53,650 bases of DNA from Gelidibacter salicanalis (GTDB lineage Bacteria > Bacteroidota > Bacteroidia > Flavobacteriales > Flavobacteriaceae), in NCBI RefSeq assembly GCF_016469035.1, contig NZ_JAEHJZ010000012.1:1-53650 (forward strand). Direction: 5' to 3'. The notes beneath the pieces are model-generated. The model was not told the DNA's origin, searched no databases, and saw nothing but the letters and a program-made list of their open reading frames with translations. The position numbers and the translations under genes are program-made. Positions 1-9,262 of the stretch are shown piece after piece; the first letter of the stretch is position 1, and every line of letters starts with the position of its first letter.

Positions 1-1855
1 TAACATTTCCTGTATTGGTTACTAAGTAAGAATACGTGATTACCTGACCGGCTACGGTTACTTCGGTAGTGGTCGAACTTTTGACCACGGTCATCAATGG
101 ATTTTGGGCAATGGTTGTAGTTGCAGAATCCGTTGTTGGACCTGGAACCTGAGTAGTTTCAACACTTGCTGTATTCACTAAGGGAGTACCTGCATTGATA
201 TCTGCCTGAGTTGCATCATACGTCGCAGAGTATATCCAAGTTTCGCCTACATTCAACACACCTGGATCTACTGTATCACCACTATCTAAAGTCGCTACGC
301 CTGCCAGATCATCACTCAATAGTACATTTGTAATGTTCACATCTCCGGTATTATCTACCGTAATAGCATAGGTCAATGTGCCTGGTGCTGATATGTTTTC
401 TAGGTCTACAACCTTATCAACTGTTAAGCTAGGTATTAAGGAAACCTCATTAACAAATTTAATATTCCATGCTTCGCCATTTGCAATGGTAACTGTTGCC
501 TTACTTGCAGCTATATCTCCCGAGAAAATATCAGCTGGCGTTGTATCTTCTGCACCATTTTCAGTTCCTGTAACACCTGTTACCATCCATCCGGAGGTGG
601 AGTTTTCAGTAAAAGTATAGGTGCCTTCAGCGAGACCGAAAAATAATTTTTGATTAGATAAAGTTGGGTCTGTATCATCATCAAGTACAAAGTTTCCTAA
701 TAGATTACTTGTAAAAGAGAAGTCTTGAGCAGAATTTGGAACAGCATCCTTTACAATTGTAATTTTACCTTGCTGAACAACAGCACTTGGACTAATGTTA
801 AGATTTGATTGATCACCTGAAGCTGTTGGCGTTAAATCGACCAGCATCTGTGGCGAACTTCCTGGAAAGTTATTGGCACCTTTATTCAAACCGTAGTCCG
901 ACTCGGCACCAAGATGGCCACCCCATGCAATAGCGACATTAACAAATTCACCCGCTGTCGCATCTCCATCATTGGGGGTGAATCGGACTTCAATGTATTT
1001 TCGAGTTTGGTTCGCGTTGACCGGTGTCTCAACATAACGATCAGATGCTGTTCCTGATACAAACGTTAAGGTGCTTGCATCGATATTGTATAAATGAAAT
1101 AAACCACCTACGGCCTGTGCTTGAACTGCGGGTAATAGTTGAGGGTCATTAGGAATCGGCGTAGTAGTGATATTTCCGCCTGTAAAAAAATCAGAGAAAG
1201 GTCCAGTAGCAGCAGTTTCTGTATCATTCCAGGTAGTTAGATAGTCGATAAAAAATGTTGTTGGACTTGTTGTACCGCCGGCAAAATCCCATTCGATACG
1301 AACAATATAAAATACACCTTCCTTTAATTGGGGCGCTGGATTTCCAGTTTTGATCGTCCAACGGAAGGGAATTGACTCGTCTTCAGCATAAATTGAGTTA
1401 GCTTGTTGTATTGTAGTACCATCATTCCATGTGTTAGCTGTAGGTCCTCGTTTACGCCAAGCCCAAAGTGACTGAGCTCCATCTGTAAAATATGCATAAG
1501 CAACATTACCTGAGGTTTGTCCTGTAGCGGTCAATGTAAAACTTGAACCATAATCATGCTGCTCAAAGTCGTATACGGCAAAATCCGTGAAACTACCATT
1601 GGCATCTGCAGTAATATTAGTCACTACATCTGGGTGATATACGGGTTCTTCATGTATATTAATAACAATATTTTCACCTGCCAACCAACCTGATCCGGTC
1701 GCATAGGCTGTCTCTCCTGGCAAATAATCTAATTTGTCGGTAGTCACCGTTTGGGCTAACAAACTTAACGAGGCTAAGAAAAAAGTAAAGAATAAAATAG
1801 ATTTTTTAAGTAAAAGGGTCCGGATACCGAATGTTGGTGAGTTGAAGTGTTTCAT
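1..1855 (-). CDS. Large secreted surface protein with DUF11/DUF7507-type repeats (partial, C-terminus outside window)
   Basis: The reading frame is open from an ATG at 1855 to the left edge (about 618 codons), so the stop lies outside. Residues 1-35 form a Sec signal peptide (basic start, hydrophobic stretch, then SLLAQ). The first ~350 residues are a non-repetitive extracellular region starting TVTTDKLDYLPGETAY. From ~363 a prealbumin-like/SpaA-like segment begins (KITIVKDAVPNSAQDF). From ~470 come tandem DUF11/DUF7507-type beta repeats, for example SLTVDKVVDLEN followed by LTYAITVDNTGDVNITNV, and a second copy from ~585 (MTVVKSSTT, YSYLVTNTGNV). Such proteins are exported adhesins or surface-layer proteins. 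In Flavobacteria they often end in a T9SS sorting domain, which cannot be checked here. The family is clear; the function is inferred only at the level of a cell-surface protein. Confidence 0.85.
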   Translation of the reverse strand, partial: MKHFNSPTFGIRTLLLKKSILFFTFFLASLSLLAQTVTTDKLDYLPGETAYATGSGWLAGENIVINIHEEPVYHPDVVTNITADANGSFTDFAVYDFEQHDYGSSFTLTATGQTSGNVAYAYFTDGAQSLWAWRKRGPTANTWNDGTTIQQANSIYAEDESIPFRWTIKTGNPAPQLKEGVFYIVRIEWDFAGGTTSPTTFFIDYLTTWNDTETAATGPFSDFFTGGNITTTPIPNDPQLLPAVQAQAVGGLFHLYNIDASTLTFVSGTASDRYVETPVNANQTRKYIEVRFTPNDGDATAGEFVNVAIAWGGHLGAESDYGLNKGANNFPGSSPQMLVDLTPTASGDQSNLNISPSAVVQQGKITIVKDAVPNSAQDFSFTSNLLGNFVLDDDTDPTLSNQKLFFGLAEGTYTFTENSTSGWMVTGVTGTENGAEDTTPADIFSGDIAASKATVTIANGEAWNIKFVNEVSLIPSLTVDKVVDLENISAPGTLTYAITVDNTGDVNITNVLLSDDLAGVATLDSGDTVDPGVLNVGETWIYSATYDATQADINAGTPLVNTASVETTQVPGPTTDSATTTIAQNPLMTVVKSSTTTEVTVAGQVITYSYLVTNTGNV

Positions 1856-2238
1856 TGGTTATATGGCTATATAATTAATTAACATTACACCAAAACATAA
1901 TCCTATAAAAGAAATAGTAAATAAGGAAGTGTAGAGAAGAGGCTCTCACTAAAATTTTGCCTTAACCGATAAACAATTGGAATAAAATATCTAATAAATA
2001 TTGAATTAAAATAGTTTGTTCAACACTCGTGGTTTTTCTGATTAATTAAGTAGATTTAGAAGTACTTAATTGTTATAGAAAGATAAATTAATAAAAATGA
2101 ATATTGTATGTGTTTGATTAATAGCGAGTTCAAGATACAAGTAATTTTATTTTTTAACAAATATTTTATATTATTTATTAATTTAAATTGTATATCCGTA
2201 AACATCCCTAAAATAAAAACTATTTCGAATATTTACTT
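1856..2238. other. AT-rich intergenic region
   Basis: This gap of about 380 bases lies between the divergent surface-protein gene and the IS1595-type remnant. It is very AT-rich and I see no open frame with recognisable protein similarity. It must hold the promoter of the minus-strand surface protein and probably the left end of the IS1595-like element, whose inverted repeat I could not place. Confidence 0.4.
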
Positions 2239-2991
2239 GTGAATATATTTTCTTTTGGAGTTCATTTTACAGATGAAGATACTTGTCGGTTACATTTTAA
2301 GTCTGAGCGTGATAAGATTGGTGTTATTTGCAATCGTTGTCAAGGCACAGACCACTATTGGTTGCAAAGCAAACGCAGTTATGAGTGCAAATCCTGCAGG
2401 TCCAGACAGTCTTTGCGAAGTGGCACTATTATGGAAAGTTCCAAGCTGTCATTTTTGATTTGGTATAAGACAATGTTTCTTTTAAGCACGACCAAGAAAG
2501 GTTTTTCGTCCAAAGAAATACAACGGCAATTAGGCTTAAAACGTTATGAGCCTGTATGGGCAATGGTTCACAAATTACGCAAGGCCATGGGAGAGCGAGA
2601 TGACAGATATACTCTAGAGGGCATGATAGAAATGGACGAAGGTTACTTTGCCATAGAAGCTTCAGGGCTAGTACATAAGGCACAAAAAGCAGGTCGGGGC
2701 AGTAAGACAAAATAAAATGTTATGGCAGAAAGCACCGTACTTGAGGATATAGAAACAGGAAAAGTAGACAGACAATGTCGCTATTTTAAAGCTAAAGTGT
2801 TGGATGACCATAAGGCTGAGGGAACAGACCAAACCTTTGAAAACGCCATTGACGAAGACCAAAACATTGTATTTACTGATAAAAGTACTTCCTATATCAA
2901 TATCGCTGATTATGTGGAGATACACATCAGTGAAAAATCAAACGAGCAAACCACTAAAGAAACTTTAAAATGGGTACATATAGCTAAGTAG
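2239..2991 (+). pseudogene. IS1595-family transposase, frameshifted and truncated
   Basis: Two frames together match an IS1595-type transposase. The first (2239-2715) has the N-terminal zinc ribbon (CNRCQGTDHYW, then YECKSCRSRQSLRSGT), the helical LSFLIWYKTMFLL region and the start of the DDE core (EGMIEMDEGYF, first Asp). It stops after GRGSKTK. The second (2722-2991) continues in another frame with VLDDHKAEGTDQTF and the second catalytic Asp in IVFTDKSTSYINI, and ends at LKWVHIAK. The final ~40 residues with the last acidic residue are missing. One frameshift near 2715 and loss of the 3' end make it inactive. The break point lies only about 10 bases from the IS630-type element. Confidence 0.85.
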
Positions 2992-2994
2992 TGG

Positions 2995-3549
2995 CTAAAA
3001 TATAATGTCGTATTTCCTGCCAAAGTTATTCAATACTTCCGATACGTGTTCTTTGAGGTTTTTAAATCCAAAATTTGCTTCAAAAGGCAAACATCGATAT
3101 TTCATTCTTCGCCAAAGTATTTCAATAAGATTTAGCTCTGGCGAATATGGAGGAAGAAAGTAGATCAACAGATCGTTTTCTTCCCATTCTTTAATTTTTG
3201 CCATAAATTTTTTAGACTTATGTATTGGTGAATCATCGAGTATTACCACTGTCCTTTTTACTATTTGTTTATTGAATCTGTCCATAAAACTGATAATCTT
3301 ATCTGAATTGAATGTTGTTTCATCCACTTCGAAAAACAAATGGTTTTTACGGCCCATCAATCCCACAACGTTTAAAAATTTTCCTTTGGCAGCAGGTAAC
3401 AATACCGGATTTGACTTTGTTTGCCAGGCGTATGGAACATTTGGCGTAAGTCCAAAATGGCTTTCATCACCATAATAAAGATCTATATATCCATTGTTTT
3501 CCAATTCTTTGAGACTTTCTATTTGTTGCCGTTTAAATTCAAAGTCCAT
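2995..3549 (-). CDS. IS630-family transposase, DDE catalytic part
   Basis: This 184-residue product is the DDE superfamily endonuclease half of an IS630 transposase. It contains YYGDESHFGL (first Asp/Glu motif), VVILDDSPIHKSKKF (second Asp, the LDNxxxH-like motif) and the typical PPYSPELNLIEILWRRMK signature with the final Glu. An ATG is used as start here, but coding similarity continues upstream in the same frame to about 3600 (YSWKRARLSLKSKRNQ), where it meets the HTH part in a different frame. The stop codon overlaps the left inverted repeat. All three acidic residues are present. Confidence 0.85.
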   Translation of the reverse strand: MDFEFKRQQIESLKELENNGYIDLYYGDESHFGLTPNVPYAWQTKSNPVLLPAAKGKFLNVVGLMGRKNHLFFEVDETTFNSDKIISFMDRFNKQIVKRTVVILDDSPIHKSKKFMAKIKEWEENDLLIYFLPPYSPELNLIEILWRRMKYRCLPFEANFGFKNLKEHVSEVLNNFGRKYDIIF

Positions 3550-4040
3550 TTGGTTGCGCTTGCTTTTTAGAGATAGCCGGGCTCTTTTCCAGCTATAGCC
3601 CAGTATCTTTTAAAAAATTCTGCAAAGTCTTTTTGCAGATGATAATATTGTGTTCCTCTTCTAGATGGGCCAACACATTTTTCAAGTTACGGCTGTGCCC
3701 GTCCAATTGCTCGGAAACCACTGTTTCAAGTCCCTTCAATTTTGTTTTGACTCCCCTGCCGGGCTGAATCGAAAGAGATTCAATACCACATTTTTCCCAG
3801 CCGCTAAACCATCGCTCGATGGTTCTTCTGTCAACATCAAAAATGCCGGATAAATCAGTAATCGTACGTTTTCGATAGGACAGAAGCATACAATGACTAC
3901 GTTTTCGAACGGTATTGTCAGGACTGTTTCTGTGAAGCTTTTCGAGCGCTTCAATCTCATTTGGTTTTAGTTTTATATATCTCATTACGAGATAAAAATA
4001 GCTGTTTTACTGCACAAAACCTACAAAGTACGACATTATA
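3001..4040 (-). mobile_element. IS630-family insertion sequence
   Basis: The outer ends carry a perfect 12-bp inverted repeat: TATAATGTCGTA at 3001-3012 and its reverse complement at 4029-4040. Flanking A/T bases extend it to about 16 bp. IS630/Tc1-mariner elements insert at TA. A TA sits at both ends (3001-3002 and 4039-4040), so the true element may be 3003-4038 with a TA duplication. The two transposase frames are on the minus strand. The element lies exactly between the truncated IS1595 copy and the truncated S9-peptidase gene, so it or a linked deletion created both truncations. Boundaries are uncertain by about 4 bases. Confidence 0.8.
3593..3985 (-). CDS. IS630-family transposase, N-terminal helix-turn-helix part
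   Basis: This 130-residue product carries the N-terminal DNA-binding half of an IS630 transposase. It has a helix-turn-helix region (RKRSHCMLLSYRKRTITDLS, then DVDRRTIERWFSGWEKCGI) followed by the second HTH-like segment with EEEHNIIICKKTLQNFLKD. It ends at a TAG just before the conserved GYSWKRAR linker, which is encoded in another frame. Reading through would need a one-base skip near GGGCTAT, so this is either a mutated single gene or an orfA/orfB arrangement. The slippery-looking T-run upstream would shift the frame the wrong way (-1, leading to a stop). The family call is firm; activity is doubtful. Confidence 0.8.
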   Translation of the reverse strand: MRYIKLKPNEIEALEKLHRNSPDNTVRKRSHCMLLSYRKRTITDLSGIFDVDRRTIERWFSGWEKCGIESLSIQPGRGVKTKLKGLETVVSEQLDGHSRNLKNVLAHLEEEHNIIICKKTLQNFLKDTGL

Positions 4041-4403
4041 TTTTTCATGTTACTTAAGTTTTTATAAACGTCACTTCCTTTTATGCTCTCAATAGCTACT
4101 TCATCATGAAATAGTTAATAAAGTCCATCTGGCGAAACGTTTTTATCACGTGCAGCAAGGTCTTCTTTTATAATTTCGACCATTGCACCTCCTGTAGCCG
4201 GCATTTTATAATATTTGGAGTCTAAGTTATTTTCTTTAATATTAGGTGTCTTTATTTCTAAAAAGATGGTCGAACCTTCTTTGTCGAGTCCCTTAACACT
4301 AACGCGTTGCACGTTCCATAATAATTCGGGGGGTCATTGTTTGTTGCGCATGCACTGTGCTATCACTTACTATTAAGCTCATAATTAGGAGTGCCTTTTT
4401 CAT
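4041..4403 (-). pseudogene. N-terminal remnant of an S9-family peptidase
   Basis: An ATG at 4403 begins a signal peptide (MKKALLIMSLIVSDST, then VHAQQTMTPRI). After a frameshift near 4310 the sequence continues as VQRVSVKGLDKEGSTIF, then EIKTPNIKENNLDSKYYKMP and KNVSPDGLY. A TAA at 4115-4117 interrupts it. The same frame then reads LFHDEVAIESIKGSDVYKNL up to base 4041, where the IS630-type element starts. These match the start of the beta-propeller of flavobacterial S9 dipeptidyl/acylaminoacyl peptidases (the SPDGKY..LF.EEV...KGSD.Y region). It therefore carries three lesions: a frameshift, a nonsense codon and a mobile-element truncation. The catalytic domain is absent and no remainder was found on the other side of the element. 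Confidence 0.7.
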
Positions 4404-4666
4404 AATTGATTGTTTAGAATTGGAAATGTGATTGCTAAAGAAAACCTGTATTTCATATCTTAAGAAATGTGATGATCATAAAGATGCTAAATTTATAAAA
4501 TTCCTTTGAGTTGGGGGTAGAGCCAAGGCTTATTACGGAGAACGATGTTCTTTAATGGTAGATTGAACCGTTATATCAAAAATGGGCTTAAGAAATAGAA
4601 ATTTAAGAGCTGCGTCAATGAGATTTAACAAGGTGATAGAGAAGTGAGTGAAGGTTTTTATTCAAA
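4404..4666. other. Intergenic region with no recognised feature
   Basis: This stretch separates the S9-peptidase remnant from the 3' end of the DUF3124-like gene. I see no open frame or strong hairpin of note. It should contain the former promoter of the minus-strand peptidase gene. Confidence 0.35.
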
Positions 4667-5179
4667 TTAATCGATTTCAACACCATCTGTGGTAAAAGAA
4701 AATGATTTATTACCCAATCCGCCAACCATAACCGCTTGAAAAATCGGGTTAAGTTTTTCGTTGCCATACCATTCGATAATAAAATTGGCGCCAGAACCAC
4801 CAGTATTGTCGTCTTGATCGACCACGTATTCAATAGTTTCAAAGGTGTTTAGAAAAATGGAAGAGTTTATATATTTTCGGACCAACTTTCCTTCGGTATT
4901 GTAATAATCGAGCCGACTAATGAAAAGGGTATCGGTTTCGCTGGTGTTGTGAATGCTCAAAGTGGAGGTCAGTAAAGTTCTTTCGTTGCGTGTGCGTTGG
5001 TAGATATCAGAATAGACAGGCACATAGACCTTTTTTGTCTTTATGTCAACCTCATTTATAAGCGTATCGTTTAGATGATGTTCTGTGGAAATCGTTTCTT
5101 TTTTCTCATAAGGAGTTTTTTGGTCACAGCTCACACTTGTTAGGGCTAACAAATAAATTAAAACAAAGGAATATTTCAT
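4667..5179 (-). CDS. DUF3124-family lipoprotein
   Basis: This is a 170-residue lipoprotein. Residues 1-19 form a lipoprotein signal (MKYSFVLIYLLALTSVSC), with Cys-19 as the lipidation site. The body matches DUF3124: KKVYVPVYSDIYQRTRNERT, then LLTSTLSIHNTSETDTLFI, LDYYNTEGKLVRKYI, and the C-terminal DNTGGSGANFIIEWYGNE motif. The family is predicted to be a small periplasmic or membrane-attached beta protein of unknown function, and the length fits. It stands alone; the upstream side (5180-5460) is AT-rich and should hold its promoter. Confidence 0.8.
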   Translation of the reverse strand: MKYSFVLIYLLALTSVSCDQKTPYEKKETISTEHHLNDTLINEVDIKTKKVYVPVYSDIYQRTRNERTLLTSTLSIHNTSETDTLFISRLDYYNTEGKLVRKYINSSIFLNTFETIEYVVDQDDNTGGSGANFIIEWYGNEKLNPIFQAVMVGGLGNKSFSFTTDGVEID

Positions 5180-5462
5180 AGGGCTGAGATTTTAAAAGCG
5201 ATGATATATACACCTTTCTAACAAATATAATAAAGATTTAAACAGAATTTTAAAAATAGAAACGTGGTTTATAAATGTGTGAACACAAATCAGCGGAAAT
5301 CAAATAGTGAAACGCACGTGTTTTGATAAGTTATATTTCTAATAACTAGTATGTTGTATTCTAAAATAATTCCTATATTTAATTAATATTAACATATTTT
5401 TCAGTTAATAAAGTCTAAAACTTGAGGTGGTATTGCTAATTCAACAACTTAATTAGGTGGCT

Positions 5463-5597
5463 ATGAAATTTAAAACTGCAGGATTCTTAACATATCTTTT
5501 GCTATTCTTTGGACAAGTAGGGTTTGTCAAGAATAAAACGGTGGCGAATACTAATGGCGTGCCTAAAGTCGATCCCAAAGAAGATTCATTATGGTAA
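5463..5597 (+). CDS. Small secreted or membrane peptide, unknown (possible gene remnant)
   Basis: This ATG-to-TAA frame encodes 44 residues. The first ~20 look like a signal peptide or single membrane segment (MKFKTAGFLTYLLLFFGQVG), followed by a polar tail ending DPKEDSLW. An AT-rich promoter-like region precedes it. I recognise no family. It could be a real small exported protein or the surviving 5' end of a longer gene, since nothing similar continues in the next 440 bases. Confidence 0.35.
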   Translation: MKFKTAGFLTYLLLFFGQVGFVKNKTVANTNGVPKVDPKEDSLW

Positions 5598-6035
5598 GGA
5601 ATAGATAATAACTTCGGCATTTTCAGAGCTTATATATTCCGGAGTTAGTTAGCGTCGGATTGAGAAGTGAAGAGTGTTTTGTTCACAAAAAAGAGGAGAT
5701 TCTGATTTTCAATTCTATGGAAGTGTTGCGCTTGTGTTGCCAATTATCTGCAATATTTTCTTTTCTTTTCTTAAGATGTCCATAGATTACAAGAAATGTA
5801 AATCCATGATTAAATATTGGTTTTGAATTCCAAATTTTCCCAAATTCAAGGTGGAAGTGTTGGGTGTCAAATGGCATATAATTCCATTAATAACAGGAAA
5901 CTTCATCGTTGTATTAGTTAAATAATTGTGAATAAATAATCTTTTTTCATAATTATTTATGATATAGACCTTTGGAGTGCGCCATAATTTTAATTACATT
6001 TAATGAGATTTCATAAATTTTTAACACATTAATGT
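5598..6035. other. Upstream region of the susC-like gene
   Basis: This gap of about 440 bases carries no convincing gene. A 64-codon minus-strand frame at 5683-5877 has no recognisable motif and was not accepted. The last ~100 bases hold the likely promoter of the SusC-like gene: an AT-rich stretch with TATAGACCTTTGG near 5963, close to the Bacteroidota -7 consensus TAnnTTTG but with one extra spacer base. Confidence 0.35.
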
Positions 6036-9000
6036 ATGAAAAACAAAATTATTCTTCTAGTGATTTTAGTCTTGTTTCAGGTTTCGGCAATATTTGCGCA
6101 GCAAAGGAATATAACCGGGCAAGTGACCAGTGCCGAAGATGATATGACCCTACCCGGGGTAAATGTTATTGTTAAAGGTACAAACCAAGGTACAGTGACA
6201 GACATGGATGGAAATTATACGCTCTCTGTTCCTCAAGGTGCCACGTTGGTATTTTCTTTTATTGGATTTGGAAATCGGGAGGTGAAGGTAACAGACCAAT
6301 TGGTGATTAATGTAACTCTGATAGAAGACCTTGAGGATCTGGATGAAGTAGTAGTAACATCTTTTGGAATCGAAAGGGAAACAAAAGCTTTAGGTTATGC
6401 TGTTCAGGAAATAAATGCTGAAGACATTTCCAGGACAAAACAGCAAAATGTTGTAAGTGCATTGCAGGGGCAGGCAGCAGGGGTTCAAGTCACCAATTCA
6501 GGTGGTGCACCCGGGCAAAGTGCAAGGATAATAATTAGAGGTGTCAATTCCTTAGATCCCAATGCAGACAATCAACCGTTATTTGTTATTGATGGGGTAC
6601 CCATAGATAATTCTACTATTGAATCTGGAGGTACTCCTCGTGGCCTCTCAAATAGGGCGGCAGATCTTAACCCAAACGATATTGAATCCATGAACATCCT
6701 TAAAGGGGCCGCGGCTACTGCACTTTACGGAGTCCGGGCTGCAAACGGTGCTGTTATAATTACCACAAAAAAAGGTAAAGAAGGTGTTGTGCGAGTAAAT
6801 GTGAGTAGCAGTGTGGGATTTGAAAAAGTGAATCAATATCCAAAATTTCAGGAAGTATACGGCCAGGGTTTTGGTGGCGTTTATGATCCAGATTCCTTTT
6901 GGCCAAACTGGGGGCCTTCCATGGATGACATAAGGCAAATTGATCCAAATGCGCAATTCTATGATATCTGGAGAGATGCTATGAGGACCGGAACACAGTA
7001 TGACAATTCCTTCAATATTTCAGGAGGTAATAAAAACGCCAATTTTTATACGTCCATCAGTAACCTTGATCAGGAAGGAATTATTCCCTTTAGTAACTGG
7101 GGAAGAACATCGGCAAGGCTCAACGGAGAATTAAGGTTAAACGAAAGATTTATTGTTGCCGCAAATATATCCTATGTTGTATCTGGAGGAAACAGGGTTC
7201 CGCATGACAGGTTTATGGAGAGACTGGTTTATAATACTCCAAACGCCGATATTAATGACTATATAAATGAAGACGGAACCATGAAAAGCAGGGGAGGTAA
7301 TACCAACCCTATTTACGATGCACGTTTTAGCACTTTTAAGGATGAAGTAAACAGGATTACAGGAAATCTAAGATTTACCTACAATGTGTCAGACTGGATG
7401 AATTTGAACTACCTTATAGGTACAGATTACTACAGTGATTCGCGTACATCTATTACTCCCGGCCCATTGGGGATTGAAGGGGAACAGCCTTTATCTTCTA
7501 CGGGCTTTATTACTGAAACCCGGATTAATAGTAGGGATTTAAATTCCAACCTGTTTGTTACAATAAATAAGGATTGGAATGAAAAATTAAATACCACACT
7601 TCGTTTGGGTAATGATGTTTTTGAGAGAGACTCTGAAAGAGTAGATGCCACAGGTACAGATTTTGTGATTCCTCAGTTTTATGATTTAAGCTATGCAAGT
7701 CAAATTTCGAATTCTCAGGATAAGCGGAAAAAAAGATTGGTGGGTGTTTACGGGGATCTTACCGTAGACTATGCTGATATGTTGTTTTTAAATGTCACGG
7801 CCAGAAATGACTGGACCTCTACCTTGCCAATAGGAAATAATTCATTTTTCTATCCCTCAGTTAATTTGGGATTTGTATTTACCGAAGCTTTTAAATCCCC
7901 AGATTTTTTCACTTTTGGAAAAATACGGGCTTCCTATGCTGAAGTAGGGAAAGACACCGATCCCTATTTAATAGGTCAAACCTATACTTCGCCAGATATC
8001 TATCCTTTAGGAGGACAAGTAGGATTTACAAGGTTCGGTCAATTTGGAGATCTGAATTTAAAACCCGAGCGGACCACTGCGATTGAATTGGGAACAGATT
8101 TAAGGTTCTTTGAAAACAGATTGGGACTGGATGTAACGTGGTACAAATCTAACAGTAAGGATCAAATTATCCCCGTGCCGGTTTCCAATACTACTGGTTT
8201 CACTACGTTCATCACAAATGCCGGAGAAATAGAAAATAGTGGGGTGGAAATGATTTTACGGGCAACTCCTATTAAGAATGAAGATTTCCGATGGGATTTA
8301 ACTTTCAACGCTTCCTATAATAAAAATGAAATAGTTTCCATAAGGGAAGGTATTGAGCAAATTGAATTGGGAAATCAATTTGGTTATTCAGGAAGTAGGG
8401 CTTATATGATACTTACTGAGGGGGAGGCTTATGGTAATTTGTACGGTACAAGTTACCAACGGTTCGGAGCATCTGAAGACGGGACACATTTAAATGAAGA
8501 TCTTCCAATAGTGATTGGCGCAGATGGTTTTCCAGTAAGAAATACAGATTTATTGATTTTAGGAAATTCTACCCCAAAATGGATAGGTGGTATGAGTAAC
8601 AATTTTAGATATAAGGCTTTTGATTTTTCTTTTTTAATAGATTTTAGGGCAGGAGTTGATCAATACAATCAATATGATATGTTTTTTGCAGCTTTTGGTA
8701 TTTCAGAGAGAACGTTGGATAGAAATGAAACCCGGGTATTTGAAGGGGTATTGGCAGATGGAACTCCAAATACTAAGGAAGTTTGGCTGGGACAGGGAAC
8801 AGGGCCTGATGGCCAGAACTATGGCGCAGGTTTTTACAGGAATACATACCGAAGGCTCACTGAAAATTTTATCCAGGATGCTGCATTCATAAAGTTGCGA
8901 AACATAACTTTGGGATACAACTTTCAGGATAATATTTTAGGTGTCGTAGAGTTTGTGAAATCAGCAAGACTATCTGTTGCTGCAAACAATATCATCCTGT

Positions 9001-9128
9001 ACACTCCATGGGATGGCTTTGACCCGGAATCCTTTAGTGCTGGTGCCGGTGGAAATGCTACGGGCTTTTCAGGCTTAGGCTACCCTGGTGTTCAAAGTGT
9101 ATTTTTTACTTTTACGGTTGGTTTCTAA
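6036..9128 (+). CDS. SusC/RagA-family TonB-linked outer-membrane transporter
   Basis: This 1030-residue product has the usual SusC length. Residues 1-21 are a signal peptide ending IFAQ. Residues ~22-95 form the carboxypeptidase-regulatory-like beta domain (RNITGQVTSAEDDMTLPGVN, TDMDGNYTLSVP). A TonB-box-like stretch near residue 105 (DEVVVTSFG) and the plug domain (ALQGQAAGVQVTNSGG, IIIRGVNS, PLFVIDGVPIDN) follow. The remaining ~800 residues are the beta-barrel, ending in an aromatic strand (SVFFTFTVGF). It imports an oligomeric nutrient through the outer membrane with TonB energy and a SusD partner, encoded 134 bp downstream. No glycosidase, peptidase or sensor is adjacent, so the substrate cannot be inferred. 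Confidence 0.95.
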   Translation: MKNKIILLVILVLFQVSAIFAQQRNITGQVTSAEDDMTLPGVNVIVKGTNQGTVTDMDGNYTLSVPQGATLVFSFIGFGNREVKVTDQLVINVTLIEDLEDLDEVVVTSFGIERETKALGYAVQEINAEDISRTKQQNVVSALQGQAAGVQVTNSGGAPGQSARIIIRGVNSLDPNADNQPLFVIDGVPIDNSTIESGGTPRGLSNRAADLNPNDIESMNILKGAAATALYGVRAANGAVIITTKKGKEGVVRVNVSSSVGFEKVNQYPKFQEVYGQGFGGVYDPDSFWPNWGPSMDDIRQIDPNAQFYDIWRDAMRTGTQYDNSFNISGGNKNANFYTSISNLDQEGIIPFSNWGRTSARLNGELRLNERFIVAANISYVVSGGNRVPHDRFMERLVYNTPNADINDYINEDGTMKSRGGNTNPIYDARFSTFKDEVNRITGNLRFTYNVSDWMNLNYLIGTDYYSDSRTSITPGPLGIEGEQPLSSTGFITETRINSRDLNSNLFVTINKDWNEKLNTTLRLGNDVFERDSERVDATGTDFVIPQFYDLSYASQISNSQDKRKKRLVGVYGDLTVDYADMLFLNVTARNDWTSTLPIGNNSFFYPSVNLGFVFTEAFKSPDFFTFGKIRASYAEVGKDTDPYLIGQTYTSPDIYPLGGQVGFTRFGQFGDLNLKPERTTAIELGTDLRFFENRLGLDVTWYKSNSKDQIIPVPVSNTTGFTTFITNAGEIENSGVEMILRATPIKNEDFRWDLTFNASYNKNEIVSIREGIEQIELGNQFGYSGSRAYMILTEGEAYGNLYGTSYQRFGASEDGTHLNEDLPIVIGADGFPVRNTDLLILGNSTPKWIGGMSNNFRYKAFDFSFLIDFRAGVDQYNQYDMFFAAFGISERTLDRNETRVFEGVLADGTPNTKEVWLGQGTGPDGQNYGAGFYRNTYRRLTENFIQDAAFIKLRNITLGYNFQDNILGVVEFVKSARLSVAANNIILYTPWDGFDPESFSAGAGGNATGFSGLGYPGVQSVFFTFTVGF

Positions 9129-9216
9129 AAAAAAATCATTATGAAAAAATCAAACGGGCATACGCTACAAACACCAATAAACCTGTCTACCGACCGAGAG
9201 GTATATGTAAATTACT

Positions 9217-9232
9217 CCCGATAGCTATCGGG
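9217..9232. repeat. Perfect 16-bp palindrome CCCGATAGCTATCGGG
   Basis: The sequence CCCGATAGCTATCGGG is a perfect palindrome in the 134-bp gap between the SusC and SusD genes. A related palindrome (ATCTCCCGAAA / TTTCGGGAGAT) follows the SusD gene. Both share the CCCGA..TCGGG arms, so they look like copies of one short dispersed palindromic repeat rather than a factor-independent terminator, because no T-run follows. An effect on the SusC:SusD expression ratio is possible but unproven. Confidence 0.6.
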
Positions 9233-9262
9233 TGACCATCAAATAACAATAAATATCTACAT

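Noticed and set aside
3600-3625. Programmed -1 frameshift in the IS630 transposase (T TTT TTA slippery site)
   Set aside because: A -1 shift there leads into a frame with an early stop. The DDE part is in the other frame, so a mutation or another mechanism is needed.
5683-5877. 64-codon minus-strand frame upstream of susC
   Set aside because: No recognisable motif, no neighbour context, and it lies in a promoter-like AT-rich gap.
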